DNA of 64,000 nucleotides from NCBI GenBank assembly GCA_018713515.1, contig DVOO01000013.1:1-64000 (forward strand), read 5' to 3'. This stretch comes from Candidatus Scatomonas pullistercoris. GTDB lineage: Bacteria > Bacillota > Clostridia > Lachnospirales > Lachnospiraceae. The notes under the pieces are model-generated. The model saw only the letters and a list, made by a program, of their open reading frames with translations, was not told the origin of the DNA and ran no database searches. This document shows, piece after piece, positions 1 through 8,348 of the stretch; the first letter of the stretch is position 1; the number at the start of each line of letters is the position of its first letter. The position numbers were made by a program, and so were the translations under genes.

Positions 1-79
1 TTGCGATTATATGTCGCCAAATGACTTTGAAAAACTATATGAGCAGACACAGACAAACGAACTGCTCTTAGTAAGTTAA
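1..79 (+). pseudogene. 3' end of an IS3-like transposase (ORFB), cut by window start
   Basis: An open frame enters from the left edge and stops with TAA at 77-79. Its last residues contain a D-Y-M-S-P-N-D-F-E-K stretch, which resembles the short tail after the catalytic domain of IS3-family ORFB transposases (Y-x-T/S-P-x-x-F-E). About 50 bases further on the sequence meets a broken DUF4417 gene, as expected for the right end of an insertion sequence. Only 25 residues are visible, so the family is an inference. I cannot tell whether the element is complete to the left. Confidence 0.4.
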
Positions 80-131
80 GATGAGGATAAATTTCTCATT
101 TTAACTTGCGCTAAATCTTGACATAGGACCA
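80..131 (+). mobile_element. probable right terminus of the IS3-like element
   Basis: This is noncoding sequence between the transposase stop and the point where DUF4417 coding resumes on the other strand. Read on the minus strand, it begins TGGTCCTATGTCAAGA, a plausible terminal repeat starting with TG. The DUF4417 frame stops two codons after entering this sequence, consistent with an insertion at about 131. The left end is outside the window, so the matching inverted repeat cannot be seen. Confidence 0.35.
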
Positions 132-489
132 ATTCCAGTATTGCATCACAAGCGGCATTTGCGTGTCAATGGAGAAGTAAGCCAAGCACGCATTGAAACA
201 GTTTTAGATAGTTTAAATACTTGTCTGGCGTGGAAAATAAGCAGTTGAATTTTTCATCGTCTATATAGAAATTGCAAGAAGTGTTATGATGGCCTTTGAA
301 TGAACGATTAAGCCCGCTCCGGAAGTCGATCGTGTCTGAATGGTGAGCCTGTACCGCCGGAAGTATCGGAAACCCCATTTCTGTAAGCTTCGCCCCGTAG
401 ATCAGGAATTCCTTCATCACATCATTTGCCGTAGAATATCTCTTATATCTTTCTCCCATTGGAAATCCTCCAATAAACGCAAAAATCAC
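119..489 (-). pseudogene. DUF4417 family protein, frameshifted and truncated by IS
   Basis: The minus-strand frame from 459 (M-G-E-R-Y) or 489 carries the DUF4417-like pattern F-Y-I-D-D-E-K-F, then S-T-P-D-K-Y and C-V-L-G. It runs out of frame at about 170. The adjacent frame then continues the expected F-S-x-x-T-x-M-P and Q-Y-W-N segment at 120-170 and stops at the IS junction. So there is one frameshift plus loss of the C-terminal half. DUF4417 proteins are found in Firmicutes chromosomes and mobile elements; their function is unknown to me. The family call rests on motif recall, not a search. Confidence 0.5.
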
Positions 490-497
490 CGCAAAAA

Positions 498-677
498 TAT
501 CTTTGCGATGTCATCAAAGCGGATATGGAATTCAGGCGATATTTATATCGAGGGCATGCAAATGTAACAGCCCAGAGTATTCTTCTGGCGATTGGATATA
601 ACATAAACAAACTTCACAATAAGATTCAGGCGGGAAAGACCGGGCAGCATCTATTTCCTCTCAAACAAACGGCCTGA
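498..677 (+). pseudogene. IS1182-family transposase, C-terminal remnant
   Basis: This frame ends in TGA at 675-677. It reads D-M-E-F-R-R-Y-L-Y-R-G, then a segment with G-Y-N-I-N-K-L-H-N-K-I-Q and a final L-K-Q-T-A. That matches the end of IS1182 (DDE) transposases, where an F-R-R-F-x-x-R-G motif is followed by the A-x-N-x-N-K-L-H helix. Only about 60 of roughly 450-550 residues remain. The catalytic domain is gone, so the copy is dead. Its 5' side abuts the DUF4417 remnant. Confidence 0.65.
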
Positions 678-845
678 TTTTGACAGGTCAAAAAAGAATC
701 CAAAAAGAAAACCTTTTTCCAGAAAGGCTTATTAAGGTTAGCCTTTTTACAGAAATAGAATAAATGAGACGAAGATTTTGCCTCCAAAAAGGCAAGAAGA
801 AGCTGCCGCACCTATGATTTACTAATCATTGATGTGACAGCCCCC
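678..845. mobile_element. right end of the IS1182-type remnant
   Basis: This noncoding tail follows the transposase stop. On the minus strand its outer edge reads GGGGGCTGTCACATCA (about 826-841). That is similar in style to IS1182 ends, which usually begin GGG-x-CTGTC. An imperfect palindrome around TGATTTACTAATCA lies just inside. The neighbouring lipoprotein gene ends at 854, so the element boundary is immediately beside it. Confidence 0.45.
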
Positions 846-853
846 ATTGCCCT

Positions 854-1828
854 TTAAAATTCTGTTTGTACATTCATAGCCTCAGAGCAAATTTGGCATA
901 TTCCGTTTATTCTTCCGCTCGGATGAACTAATTTTCCGCAGATACTGCAAGCTTGAAGATATGGCTCTCCATAAATATCTTCATAACAATTTGTACACAA
1001 ACCACAATCCGGAAATACAGAAACACCTCCCTCATATGCCGCATCTATATCCTCACTATAAAAACCACAGTTATGGCATGACCATTGTGAACACATAGAA
1101 CAGATATAGTTGTATGGTAAATTATCATACACTCCACATTCGACTATATCCCAGCTTTCTTCAAATGTTTTTCCACATCGATCACAGGCTTTTGGAAGGG
1201 AATTTATTTTAAAACATTCATCACAGGTCCATGTACCATCCGGTGTATCAAGAGAGCCAGTATCATAGTTTATGTATCCTGATAAATTGGTTCCGCAATA
1301 TTGACATTTCATGCAGTCCCAGCAACGTTTATAATCAGACTGCAACATAGTCAGGGGTGTTCCACAAATTTCACACCAACCAAATTCCTGCTGCAAATAT
1401 TTATCATAGCAAATCGCACAGGCACCCTCTCTACTAATATAAACATCCGTAACGCCGCAATAACCACATGGCTCATTTATTCCACGACTACCTTGCTCTG
1501 ATGGCGAATATCCATCTCTCTCTTTTTCATATGCGATAACTTCCTGTCGACGTGTCTCCATAGAATCAACCGCTGCTTCTTGCTCCGGCATTGTAGGTAT
1601 TGGTTCATTTCCTGCTTGAATTGCTTGGCCTATATCTGTTGTCGGCGCTGGAGTTGCCGTAACTTTGGCAGTAGGAGTCGGAATAGCAGTACTTGTTTCT
1701 TGTGTAGTTTCTGAAACACTTGCAGTTGTTACATCTTTTTGGACATCCTCTGTAAAGCCTCCGCATCCCACAGCCAATATTACAACCAAAAAGCCTAGTA
1801 GAAACAATATACTTTTTCTAAGTTTCAA
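854..1828 (-). CDS. cysteine-rich exported lipoprotein with many CxxC pairs
   Basis: The protein has 324 residues. It starts with TTG at 1826-1828 behind a GGAGGGAGG ribosome binding site. The N-terminus has a basic start, a hydrophobic stretch and a lipobox ending A-V-G-C at about residue 22, so it should be a lipoprotein anchored outside the membrane. A Thr/Pro/Ala-rich linker follows (about 25-90). From about 118 to the end there are about a dozen C-x-x-C pairs (CGYC, CAIC, CEIC, CDEC, CDRC, CSMC, CHNC, CGLC, CSIC, CQIC and others), spaced like tandem zinc ribbons or LIM-like modules. I do not recognise a named family. Zinc-binding knuckles on the outside of a Gram-positive cell are unusual. 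No partner gene is evident: it sits between IS debris and a non-coding gap. Confidence 0.75.
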   Translation of the reverse strand: MKLRKSILFLLGFLVVILAVGCGGFTEDVQKDVTTASVSETTQETSTAIPTPTAKVTATPAPTTDIGQAIQAGNEPIPTMPEQEAAVDSMETRRQEVIAYEKERDGYSPSEQGSRGINEPCGYCGVTDVYISREGACAICYDKYLQQEFGWCEICGTPLTMLQSDYKRCWDCMKCQYCGTNLSGYINYDTGSLDTPDGTWTCDECFKINSLPKACDRCGKTFEESWDIVECGVYDNLPYNYICSMCSQWSCHNCGFYSEDIDAAYEGGVSVFPDCGLCTNCYEDIYGEPYLQACSICGKLVHPSGRINGICQICSEAMNVQTEF

Positions 1829-2206
1829 GGCAGTCCTCCCTCCTTTTATAAAAGCGTAACATATTTTTTCTCAGACCTCAAGTTTTTCTTCCACGTAATA
1901 AGCTTCTGAGCAAAGTCATGATACACTGCCTGGTAAGGAAGAGCGGAAGGAATCAGGTGCAAATTGGCTTTTATTCCGCCTATATGGGGAAATCCGCATC
2001 TCTTTGGGGATTGGAAGAGAGTTCCTAAACGAATCGGAACCGGTGTAACTTGACACACCGGTTCCGAGCAAAATTCTTCTTGCTTTCTTATAAGGCACTG
2101 CCTAAAACACGCCCATTTTTAGAAGAAGCTCACAAAAATCTATTTATTTTTAATTTTTTCTCTTGATGTATCACTTTTCCTCCCGTTTCCGGAAAGCCAC
2201 CGCATA
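1829..2206. other. intergenic stretch with one perfect hairpin, no gene seen
   Basis: Between the lipoprotein start and the flavin reductase stop no supported gene is visible. Small minus-strand frames at 1846-2098 have no recognisable motif or good ribosome binding site. The one clear structure is the inverted repeat at 2035-2066. The sequence may be relic DNA from the adjacent mobile elements. Confidence 0.5.
2035..2066. repeat. perfect 12-bp inverted repeat
   Basis: The arms CGGAACCGGTGT (2035-2046) and ACACCGGTTCCG (2055-2066) pair perfectly around an 8-base loop. Neither side is followed by a T run, so a rho-independent terminator is not well supported. A protein binding site or a relic of a mobile element end is possible. 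Confidence 0.6.
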
Positions 2207-2767
2207 CTATTTCAGCTGCGCGCCGTCTTGAAATGCGCTGCCAACCCTTTCGCCCAGCTTATAGTACCCTCGGTGTACCGTGTCAAAGGTAATCGGGCTG
2301 AATTTTTCCAGGCTGATTTCTCCGTCCTCGCCAAGTACCCGCTGGTCCGCGCTGACATTTACAATCCGGCCCAAATACTTGCTTCCGTCAATTACTTTCA
2401 CAAGCTCACATTCCAATGTCACCGGCAGCTCATGGATGACCGGCGCATTGACAAAAGCGCTTTTTGTTGTGGTAAATCCCGCTTTTTCCATCTTATGCGG
2501 CTCTTTTTCACCGGATACCAGCCCTACATAATCGCAGGCCGCCATATGCTCCGCATCCCCGGCGCTGACCGTAAATGCCCGGTTTGCCATAATGTTGTCC
2601 GTTGTTTTGTGGTGCGACAGATCAATTATGATCTCGTCTCTTCCCACAATACCGCCCCAGGCGGCATTCATCGCGTTGGCTTTTCCGTTCTCATCGTAGG
2701 TTCCGATAATCAATACCGGCTGCGGAAAAAGAAATGGCTGCGCTCCAAAATTTTTTCTTTCTGACAT
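2207..2767 (-). CDS. flavin reductase-like (flavoredoxin family) protein
   Basis: The protein has 186 residues, starting at ATG 2765-2767 behind GGAGGAAAACACA. A much longer frame upstream is ignored because it overlaps the esterase gene in another frame. The fold is recognised from P-Q-P-V-L-I-I-G-T-Y near residue 15, N-A-M-N-A-A-W-G-G, a D-L-S-x-H-K-x-T segment and a later C-x-Y-V-G-x-V-S-G. These are typical of FMN-binding flavoredoxin/flavin reductase proteins. The likely role is FMN-dependent electron transfer or flavin reduction in the cytoplasm of an anaerobe. It lies 46 bases downstream of the esterase gene on the same strand and may be co-transcribed. Confidence 0.85.
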   Translation of the reverse strand: MSERKNFGAQPFLFPQPVLIIGTYDENGKANAMNAAWGGIVGRDEIIIDLSHHKTTDNIMANRAFTVSAGDAEHMAACDYVGLVSGEKEPHKMEKAGFTTTKSAFVNAPVIHELPVTLECELVKVIDGSKYLGRIVNVSADQRVLGEDGEISLEKFSPITFDTVHRGYYKLGERVGSAFQDGAQLK

Positions 2768-2813
2768 TGTGTTTTCCTCCTTCTTTTTATTCCGGCATTT
2801 TCCCCGGATCGTT

Positions 2814-3881
2814 TTATTGTGCTGCCGTCTTCTCTCCGAAGAAATCCTGCAGAGCATAGTAGATATACCGCTCACAGGCATCGATGTCGTGCCTGCCGCC
2901 CTCGATAATGGCGTAGTGAAGATTTTCCGGAGTAAAGGTGCTGCGGGTAAACATCTCCTGTATCTGGCTGTCCGTCTGATCCCAGATCGGGTCATCCGTT
3001 CCAATCCCCTGATAAATTCGGAAATCCCTTTCCTCATAGCCGCCTTCGGCAAGCATATTTTCCAGATAATCCACTGTTTCCACCGGATAATATCTGCCTC
3101 CGTAAGTCCCCATGATCCAGCAGTCGCCGCTCATAGGCAGAAAATACTGTATGTAATCCAGGTTATAAATGAATTGATACCACGTTGTAACTGCCCCCAG
3201 GGAAAATCCGCCAAAGGCCCGGTGGGCTCTGGATGCCTGAAAGCCCTCCGGCCTGACATTCAAGGCATAGGTATGGTAACGGCTCTCGATGTAAGGCATC
3301 AGATTTTCCCGCAGGTCATTGTGAAATACAGACAGCTCTTCCACTGATCTGGAAAAGCTCTGGGACTGGTTCTGAGCGTCAAAGGTGGCGCAGACCACGA
3401 TCACAGGCGGTATATCCCCGTTTTCGATCATATGATCCAGCATAGGCACAATGCCGCTTTGGGCCTCATCAAAAAAATCTCCCGCTGTCATGGTCCACCC
3501 GTGCATCAGGTAGAGTATGTCATACCGCGTATTCAGATCGGTTTCATCGTAGCCATATGGCAGATAGACATAGGCAGTCTTTTGAATAGCAGGCCGTGAA
3601 TCGTCCGTATAATCCCTGCTGTAATAAGTGATCTCCTCCACCCGTCCGGCATGACCGGACGCGGCAAAATATTCCTCCGGCACTGCGCCGATGTATTCCG
3701 TCTGTTCCTGTCCCGTATTCTCCGCCGGAGATTCCGGCTGCTGCTCTGCATTTTCTTCTGTACTCTGTTCGGTTGTCCGGGATGTATTCGTATTCTCCTG
3801 CGGCTGTCTCTCCTGACTGCACCCCGCCATGCAGAAAACAAGCAGCAGCAGAAATGAAAAAATCAGAATGCTTCGTTTCAT
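2814..3881 (-). CDS. lipoprotein esterase, alpha/beta-hydrolase (esterase D / feruloyl esterase-like)
   Basis: The protein has 355 residues with a lipoprotein signal (hydrophobic run then F-C-M-A-G-C at about 20), followed by a Gln/Glu/Thr-rich linker to about 60. The catalytic domain starts with Y-V-Y-L-P-Y-G-Y and L-Y-L-M-H-G-W (oxyanion region). The nucleophile elbow is G-F-S-L-G at about 225. G-G-R-H-D near the end supplies the likely catalytic His. This is the PF00756-type esterase layout shared with feruloyl/acetyl xylan esterases (CE1). Cell-surface anchoring suggests removal of ester groups from plant polysaccharide or a similar substrate; the substrate is inference. It is followed on the same strand by the flavin reductase gene. 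Confidence 0.85.
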   Translation of the reverse strand: MKRSILIFSFLLLLVFCMAGCSQERQPQENTNTSRTTEQSTEENAEQQPESPAENTGQEQTEYIGAVPEEYFAASGHAGRVEEITYYSRDYTDDSRPAIQKTAYVYLPYGYDETDLNTRYDILYLMHGWTMTAGDFFDEAQSGIVPMLDHMIENGDIPPVIVVCATFDAQNQSQSFSRSVEELSVFHNDLRENLMPYIESRYHTYALNVRPEGFQASRAHRAFGGFSLGAVTTWYQFIYNLDYIQYFLPMSGDCWIMGTYGGRYYPVETVDYLENMLAEGGYEERDFRIYQGIGTDDPIWDQTDSQIQEMFTRSTFTPENLHYAIIEGGRHDIDACERYIYYALQDFFGEKTAAQ

Positions 3882-3937
3882 GAAATGTCTCCTTCCGGCA
3901 AAGGATAAACAGCTGTTCCTTAAAAGCTGCCGGCTGA

Positions 3938-4483
3938 TCAGCGGTAAGATGTTTGATAAATACTCACACAGTCCTCGTCAGAGAGCTGACACGGATCGTT
4001 TTGGAAATTGGGGCCAAGGGTATCACGGGCATTCTGAACCATGCCCGGGAACTCAGACGGATCAATGCCATAGTCTGACATCTTCAGGTCAGCCACGCCG
4101 CACTCTTCCTGCAGCTTTGTAAGCGCTGCTATAAAGTCTTCCGGCTTGCCGGCATCCTCCATGCTCATAAGTTTTGCCATCTCAACAAAACGTTCATCGC
4201 AGACATGACGCTTTGCAAAATGGCTGTAATAGGCCTTGGAAATCATAATAAGTCCTGCTCCATGCGGCAGTTTTTCATGGTAGGCAGACAGCGCGTGCTC
4301 CAGAGGATGGGCGCTGGTGCAGGAGCCAATGGCCATCTGAATGCCGGACAGATAACTGCCCAGAGCAACAGCTGACACCGCCTCCATGTTTTCCGGCTCG
4401 CGGATAGAAACAGCCAGATTCCTGCCTACATTCCGGATGGCCTCGGCCGCCACCATCTTGCTCCTGATAAAATGTCCTTCCAT
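3938..4483 (-). pseudogene. iron-containing alcohol dehydrogenase, C-terminal half only
   Basis: The 181 residues match the C-terminal half of group III Fe-dependent alcohol dehydrogenases. The key segment is A-H-P-L-E-H-A-L-S-A-Y-H-E-K-L-P-H-G, whose two His ligands help bind the metal. The family is about 380 residues, and the N-terminal NAD(P)-binding Rossmann half is absent. The sequence just upstream (4484-4637) encodes nothing that restores it. So this is most likely a truncated relic rather than an active enzyme. The reading frame itself is intact, so the loss was a deletion or rearrangement at about 4484. Confidence 0.75.
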
Positions 4484-4820
4484 TCTGAGCTTCTGCCTGC
4501 CGTTTGAAAACGCGGCGGCGATCTTCTATAATTGATTTTAATATTATGAGCAGGCTCTTTTTCTCTGTTCCAACTTTATTATAGTTGCTGTAAAGGAAAA
4601 GTACACTGCCGATAGCGAATAGTATTATCAGTTTCATTTATACTTAGGAGTAAATGATAATAAGCAGGGTTATGTTTTTGCATGACCCTATTTTTTGGTC
4701 TGTATGCAGCTTTGCAAAAAATATGATAACGCTTGCGGTATGCAAGAACAGCCTGTATAATATTTTTAGGTTAGTTTTATCAAACTAGTGGAGCTGAAAA
4801 ATATGGAGGAGGGACAAAGA
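4484..4820. other. AT-rich intergenic region upstream of a small membrane protein gene
   Basis: This interval is clearly richer in A+T than the genes around it. It separates the truncated dehydrogenase from the small gene at 4821. It contains a plus-strand promoter at 4733-4761 and a short palindrome CTTGC-GGTAT-GCAAG at 4732-4746 overlapping the -35 region. A hydrophobic minus-strand frame beginning at 4637 has no good ribosome binding site and is not called. Confidence 0.5.
4733..4761 (+). promoter_or_regulatory. sigma-A type promoter for the small membrane protein gene
   Basis: The -35 TTGCGG (4733-4738) and -10 TATAAT (4756-4761) are separated by exactly 17 bases. The -35 is overlapped by the palindrome CTTGCGGTATGCAAG, a candidate operator. 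Confidence 0.5.
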
Positions 4821-5084
4821 ATGAAGAAAGTGATTGGCCTAACTATTCTTATCGTTACAGTATTTTTTATTTCTTTTCAATATAAAAAACTGAAGGAAGA
4901 CCGGGAATTTCAGATTACAGAAGATTCTACCTGGGGAGAATTATACCGACATTATGATCCGGAGGGATTTGAAGCCTTGACAGAACAGCAGCAAGAACAG
5001 CTGGACAGCACCCTGGTTACAGACGGAGCCCCCTTCACCTGGGTCGTGAAAGAGGATGGCGAGTTTGTATTTGAATTCCAGTAA
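4821..5084 (+). CDS. small membrane-anchored protein of unknown function
   Basis: The protein has 87 residues with ATG at 4821, eight bases after a GGAGGAGGG ribosome binding site. A frame-compatible upstream ATG at 4788 has a poorer site. Residues 3-20 form one hydrophobic helix. The rest is acidic and Gln/Glu-rich, with a W-G-E-L-Y and a C-terminal W-V-V-K-E-D-G-E-F-V-F-E-F. I do not recognise the family. The topology suggests a short cytoplasmic N-terminus and an extracytoplasmic tail. It stands alone, with ssrA converging from the other side. Confidence 0.65.
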   Translation: MKKVIGLTILIVTVFFISFQYKKLKEDREFQITEDSTWGELYRHYDPEGFEALTEQQQEQLDSTLVTDGAPFTWVVKEDGEFVFEFQ

Positions 5085-5182
5085 AGCTCATTGACCTTAT
5101 ATCATTACTTTTATAACGGCATACGTGCAAGATTTCTTCCTTATTTTATTTAAAAGTAATCAAGGTAATCAAAATATGTGAT

Positions 5183-5233
5183 TCTCAAAAACCGCGAAGC
5201 CCCTGATTTTATTGGGATTTTCGCGGTTTGAGA
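5183..5233 (-). terminator. ssrA terminator
   Basis: An inverted repeat pairs TCTCAAAAACCGCGAA (5183-5198) with TTCGCGGTTTGAGA (5220-5233), just past the tmRNA 3' end. On the minus strand the stem ends in GGTTTTT. It may also stop plus-strand transcription from the small gene at 4821. Confidence 0.75.
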
Positions 5234-5236
5234 TTA

Positions 5237-5587
5237 TGGACCTGGCGGGAATCGAACCCGCGTCCGAAAGCCTATCCATTCAGGCATCTCCCATCACAGT
5301 CATTCTTTTATCATTCCCTCCGTCAGGCGCCGGATGACAGGCTCCTGCCTTCAGTAGCTTCATGGATTCTTTTTTCTCCGCAAAGCTTAGGAGAAAAAGT
5401 GCCCCGCCTTTTTTGATGCCGGATTCCACAGCGCGGGAACTGCAGGTCCGACAAGCTGCTTAAGCAGCAGCTAACGCGTAATCTTCGTTATCTGCGTTTA
5501 ATTTTAGGTTCCAGGTTGGTGCGCGGTCCCGGAGTCCGCGGATGGCTTCCCAAACTTCAAAACCCCCGTCGAAACCAGTACAAGCCC
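5237..5587 (-). ncRNA. ssrA: tmRNA (transfer-messenger RNA)
   Basis: On the minus strand the 3' end carries a T-arm with GGTTCGATTCCCGCC and an acceptor strand CAGGTCC. It pairs, with G-U pairs, with GGGCTTG at the proposed 5' end, which is followed by GGTTTCGAC. The discriminator A is at 5237 and CCA is not encoded. Internally the tag frame reads ...N-A-D-N-E-D-Y-A-L-A-A-A then TAA, the degradation tag added to stalled nascent chains. Its protein partner smpB lies immediately upstream on the same strand. The 5' end is predicted from pairing and would be made by RNase P. Confidence 0.95.
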
Positions 5588-5606
5588 GAAGTTTTGTTCT
5601 GTAGGA

Positions 5607-5635
5607 ACTATAACATATCTTCCGCGGGCCGTCAA
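5607..5635 (-). promoter_or_regulatory. ssrA promoter
   Basis: On the minus strand TTGACG (5630-5635) and TATAGT (5607-5612) are spaced by 17 bases, about 20 bases before the mature tmRNA 5' end. The -35 sits inside a GCGGGC/GCCCGC hairpin that follows smpB, so a terminator-like stem and the promoter overlap. Confidence 0.7.
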
Positions 5636-5647
5636 GCCCGCAGAAGC

Positions 5648-6118
5648 TTAATACAGATTTTTCACCTTAAACTCTCTTTCCGCTTCCCTGCGCTGATCTT
5701 TCTTTGCAATATCCTGGCGCTTGTCATAAAGCTTTTTGCCCCGGGCCAGGCCAATCTCCACCTTTACAAGCGAATTTTTAAAATACACCTGCAGCGGCAC
5801 CAGCGTGTAGCCCTTTTCCGCGATCCTGCTCTGCAGCCTGCGTATTTCCGCCCGGTGCATCAGCAGCTTTTTGGGGCGCAGCGGATCCCGGTTAAAGATA
5901 TTTCCCTTCTCATAGGGACTGACGTGCATTCCGTAGACAAAGACCTCCCCGTTTTCAATCCGGATGAAAGATTCTTTGATGGAACACTTGCCCATGCGCA
6001 GGGATTTCACCTCTGTCCCGTGCAGAGATACCCCCGCCTCATATTTTTCTTCTATAAAATAATCGTGATACGCCTTTTTATTGTTGGCGATCAGACGGCT
6101 GTCTTTTTCTTTACTCAT
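5648..6118 (-). CDS. smpB: SsrA-binding protein SmpB
   Basis: The protein has 156 residues; start ATG at 6116-6118 (M-S-K-E-K-D). The frame extends upstream, but that part overlaps rnr and is not conserved. Recognised by [26 protein letters not shown]-x-E-I and the basic tail G-K-K-L-Y-D-K-R. SmpB binds tmRNA and delivers it to stalled ribosomes. The start overlaps the rnr stop by 8 bases, so translation is coupled. The order rnr-smpB-ssrA is a common Firmicutes arrangement. Confidence 0.97.
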   Translation of the reverse strand: MSKEKDSRLIANNKKAYHDYFIEEKYEAGVSLHGTEVKSLRMGKCSIKESFIRIENGEVFVYGMHVSPYEKGNIFNRDPLRPKKLLMHRAEIRRLQSRIAEKGYTLVPLQVYFKNSLVKVEIGLARGKKLYDKRQDIAKKDQRREAEREFKVKNLY

Positions 6119-8264
6119 CTTCCCTCTCTCCTGCCAGTACAAAATCAACGGTCTTCGTCTCCACATCCGCATCTTTTACCCGGATGCGGACGCTTTGTCC
6201 CAGGGTATATTCCCGCCCGGTGATTTCGCCCACCAGCCGGTAATTTTCCTCATCAAAATGATAGTAATCTCCCTCCAGGCTGCTGACATGGACCAGGCCC
6301 TCCACTGTATTTTCCAGTTCCACATAGAAGCCCCAGCCCGTAACGCCGGAAATAATACCCTCGTATTCCTCGCCGATCCGGCCGGCCATGTACTCCGCAA
6401 TTTTTAGCTTGTCCGTCTCCCGTTCCGCCTCCTGGGCCCGGCGCTCCGTTACCGAGGACTGCAGGGCCACATCCTCCAGAATTCCGGCGTAATGGGCGAT
6501 CTTCTCCTGCCGCATCCGTCCCCGGAGATCATCCTTGATGATCCGGTGGATCTGCAGGTCCGGATAGCGCCGGATGGGAGAGGTGAAATGACAGTAGTAT
6601 TTTGCCGCCAGCCCGAAATGGCCGCTGCAGCCGGTGGTGTATTTTGCCTGTTTCATGGAACGCAGCAGCAGACGGCTGATCAGCGCCTCCTTGGGGCTTC
6701 CCTGGATCTGCTGCAGAATTTTCTGTATTTCTCCCGGGGTGATGTCTTCCAAAGTCTTCTCCACCCGGATTCCCTGATTCCGGATAAAGGTGAGTACAGC
6801 CTCCATCCGGTCCGTATCCGGATTTTCATGAGTCCGGTACAGAAACGGCAGTTCTTTCTTGCAGTACGTTCGCGCCACGGTTTCATTGGCCATCAACATA
6901 AAATCTTCAATCAGCTGCGTGGCCGCGTTCTGCTCATAGGCACGGATTTCCACCGGATGGCCCTTCCTGTCCAGGAGAATTTTGCTCTCCGGAAATTCAA
7001 AATCTATGGCGCCTCTGGCGCTTCTGTTCTTCCGCAGAATACCCGCCAGTTCGTTCATCTGAAAAAACATGGGGACCAGCTCTCTGTATTCTTCCATCAG
7101 TTCCGGCGGCTGCTCTGTCAGAATCCGGTTCACGACTGTATAACTCATTCTCCGGTCTACCCGGATCACTGTTTCCGCAATCCGGCTGTCTGCGACACGG
7201 CCCTGGCTGTCAATCTTCATAATGCAGGACAGAGCCAGCCGGTCTTCGCCCGCGTTCAGAGAACAGATTCCGTTGGAAAGCCTCTCCGGCAGCATGGGGA
7301 TGACCCGGTCCACAAGATATACGGAGGTTCCCCTCTTTAGAGCCTCCCGGTCCAGCGCGCTGCCTCCCTGGACATAGTTGCTTACATCGGCGATATGCAC
7401 CCCCAGCCGATAGTATTCTCCCTCGCGGCATACCGATACGGCGTCGTCCAGATCCTTTGCGTCCTCCCCGTCAATGGTAACCATCTGCCAGCTCCTCAGA
7501 TCCAGCCTCCCGTTAAAATCATTGGGAATCAGCCCGTCCGGACAGCGGTCCGCCTGTCTCAGAACCTTTTCCGGAAATTCCATGGGAATATTCATGCCCC
7601 TGGCTACCGACAGCACATCCACGCCCACATCCCCGGCATGGCCCAGAATTTCCGTCACCTTGCCCTCCGGGCTCCTGCGCCCGTCTCCGTAAGAAGTAAG
7701 CCGGACAACCACCTTCTGCCCCGTCTTGGCGCCGGAATCCTGCCCCTGGGGTATAAAAATGTCCACAGATATTTTGGGATTGTCAGCGGTTACGAACCCG
7801 AAATGGTTGCTTCTCTCGTAGGTGCCCACCAGTTCCGCCACCGCGTGGGAGTGCACTTTTACCACCTTTCCTTCCCGCCTTCTGTCGCCGCCCTTCTTCG
7901 ACAGCTCCACCTCCACTTCATCCATATGGAGGGCGCCCCCGGTGCAGTCCTCGGGAATAAAAATATCCTCCTCTTCGCTGTCCGGTATTTCAACAAAGCC
8001 AAAACCTTTTTTATTTCCGATAAATATTCCCCTGACGCGTTCGGCCGGCTTCTCTTTCTTCTTTTTCCGATAACGGCCCCTGGCATCTGACACGGCCAGT
8101 CCCTCTTCCGTCAGAGCGTCCAGCACCTCCTGCAGCTCCTTCCTTTTGCCCCTGGGGATCTGCAGAAGCGCGGCGATTTCTTTTGCCTTCATCGGCACAT
8201 AGTTCTTTGTGCAGAACAGATCGTAAATCATCTTTTTTCTGTTCTTAAATGTTTCTTTTTTCAA
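6111..8264 (-). CDS. rnr: ribonuclease R (3'-5' exoribonuclease)
   Basis: The protein has about 717 residues using a TTG start at 8262-8264 behind AGGAGA. The frame runs 57 bases further up without a better signal. Domain order: winged helix with [11 protein letters not shown] near 25; cold-shock OB folds (G-K-x-x-x-R-x-G-F-V type); the RNB catalytic domain, whose [11 protein letters not shown] motif carries the metal-binding aspartates; and a C-terminal S1 domain (E-G[12 protein letters not shown]). RNase R degrades structured RNA and works with tmRNA-SmpB to remove non-stop messages, which fits its place directly before smpB. Confidence 0.95.
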   Translation of the reverse strand: MKKETFKNRKKMIYDLFCTKNYVPMKAKEIAALLQIPRGKRKELQEVLDALTEEGLAVSDARGRYRKKKKEKPAERVRGIFIGNKKGFGFVEIPDSEEEDIFIPEDCTGGALHMDEVEVELSKKGGDRRREGKVVKVHSHAVAELVGTYERSNHFGFVTADNPKISVDIFIPQGQDSGAKTGQKVVVRLTSYGDGRRSPEGKVTEILGHAGDVGVDVLSVARGMNIPMEFPEKVLRQADRCPDGLIPNDFNGRLDLRSWQMVTIDGEDAKDLDDAVSVCREGEYYRLGVHIADVSNYVQGGSALDREALKRGTSVYLVDRVIPMLPERLSNGICSLNAGEDRLALSCIMKIDSQGRVADSRIAETVIRVDRRMSYTVVNRILTEQPPELMEEYRELVPMFFQMNELAGILRKNRSARGAIDFEFPESKILLDRKGHPVEIRAYEQNAATQLIEDFMLMANETVARTYCKKELPFLYRTHENPDTDRMEAVLTFIRNQGIRVEKTLEDITPGEIQKILQQIQGSPKEALISRLLLRSMKQAKYTTGCSGHFGLAAKYYCHFTSPIRRYPDLQIHRIIKDDLRGRMRQEKIAHYAGILEDVALQSSVTERRAQEAERETDKLKIAEYMAGRIGEEYEGIISGVTGWGFYVELENTVEGLVHVSSLEGDYYHFDEENYRLVGEITGREYTLGQSVRIRVKDADVETKTVDFVLAGEREDE

Positions 8265-8310
8265 GTGTATCTTCTCCTGTCTGTTTCCGCGCGTGCCGCG
8301 CAAACAAATA

Positions 8311-8346
8311 GGCTGCCGCAAAAACCTCTTGCAGCAGCCGTATTTT
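8311..8346 (-). terminator. hairpin between secG and rnr
   Basis: On the minus strand GGCTGCTGCAA pairs with TTGCGGCAGCC, followed by TATTTGTTTG. It may act as a partial terminator or attenuator between secG and rnr. The same GGCTGCCGCAAAA sequence recurs after serA. Confidence 0.5.
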
Positions 8347-8348
8347 TT

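Noticed and set aside
1846-2098. small minus-strand frames before the lipoprotein
   Set aside because: No ribosome binding site or family signal; they overlap each other and a hairpin.
4275-4637. hydrophobic minus-strand frame beginning M-K-L-I-I-L-F
   Set aside because: No good ribosome binding site, and it runs into the dehydrogenase relic in a different frame.
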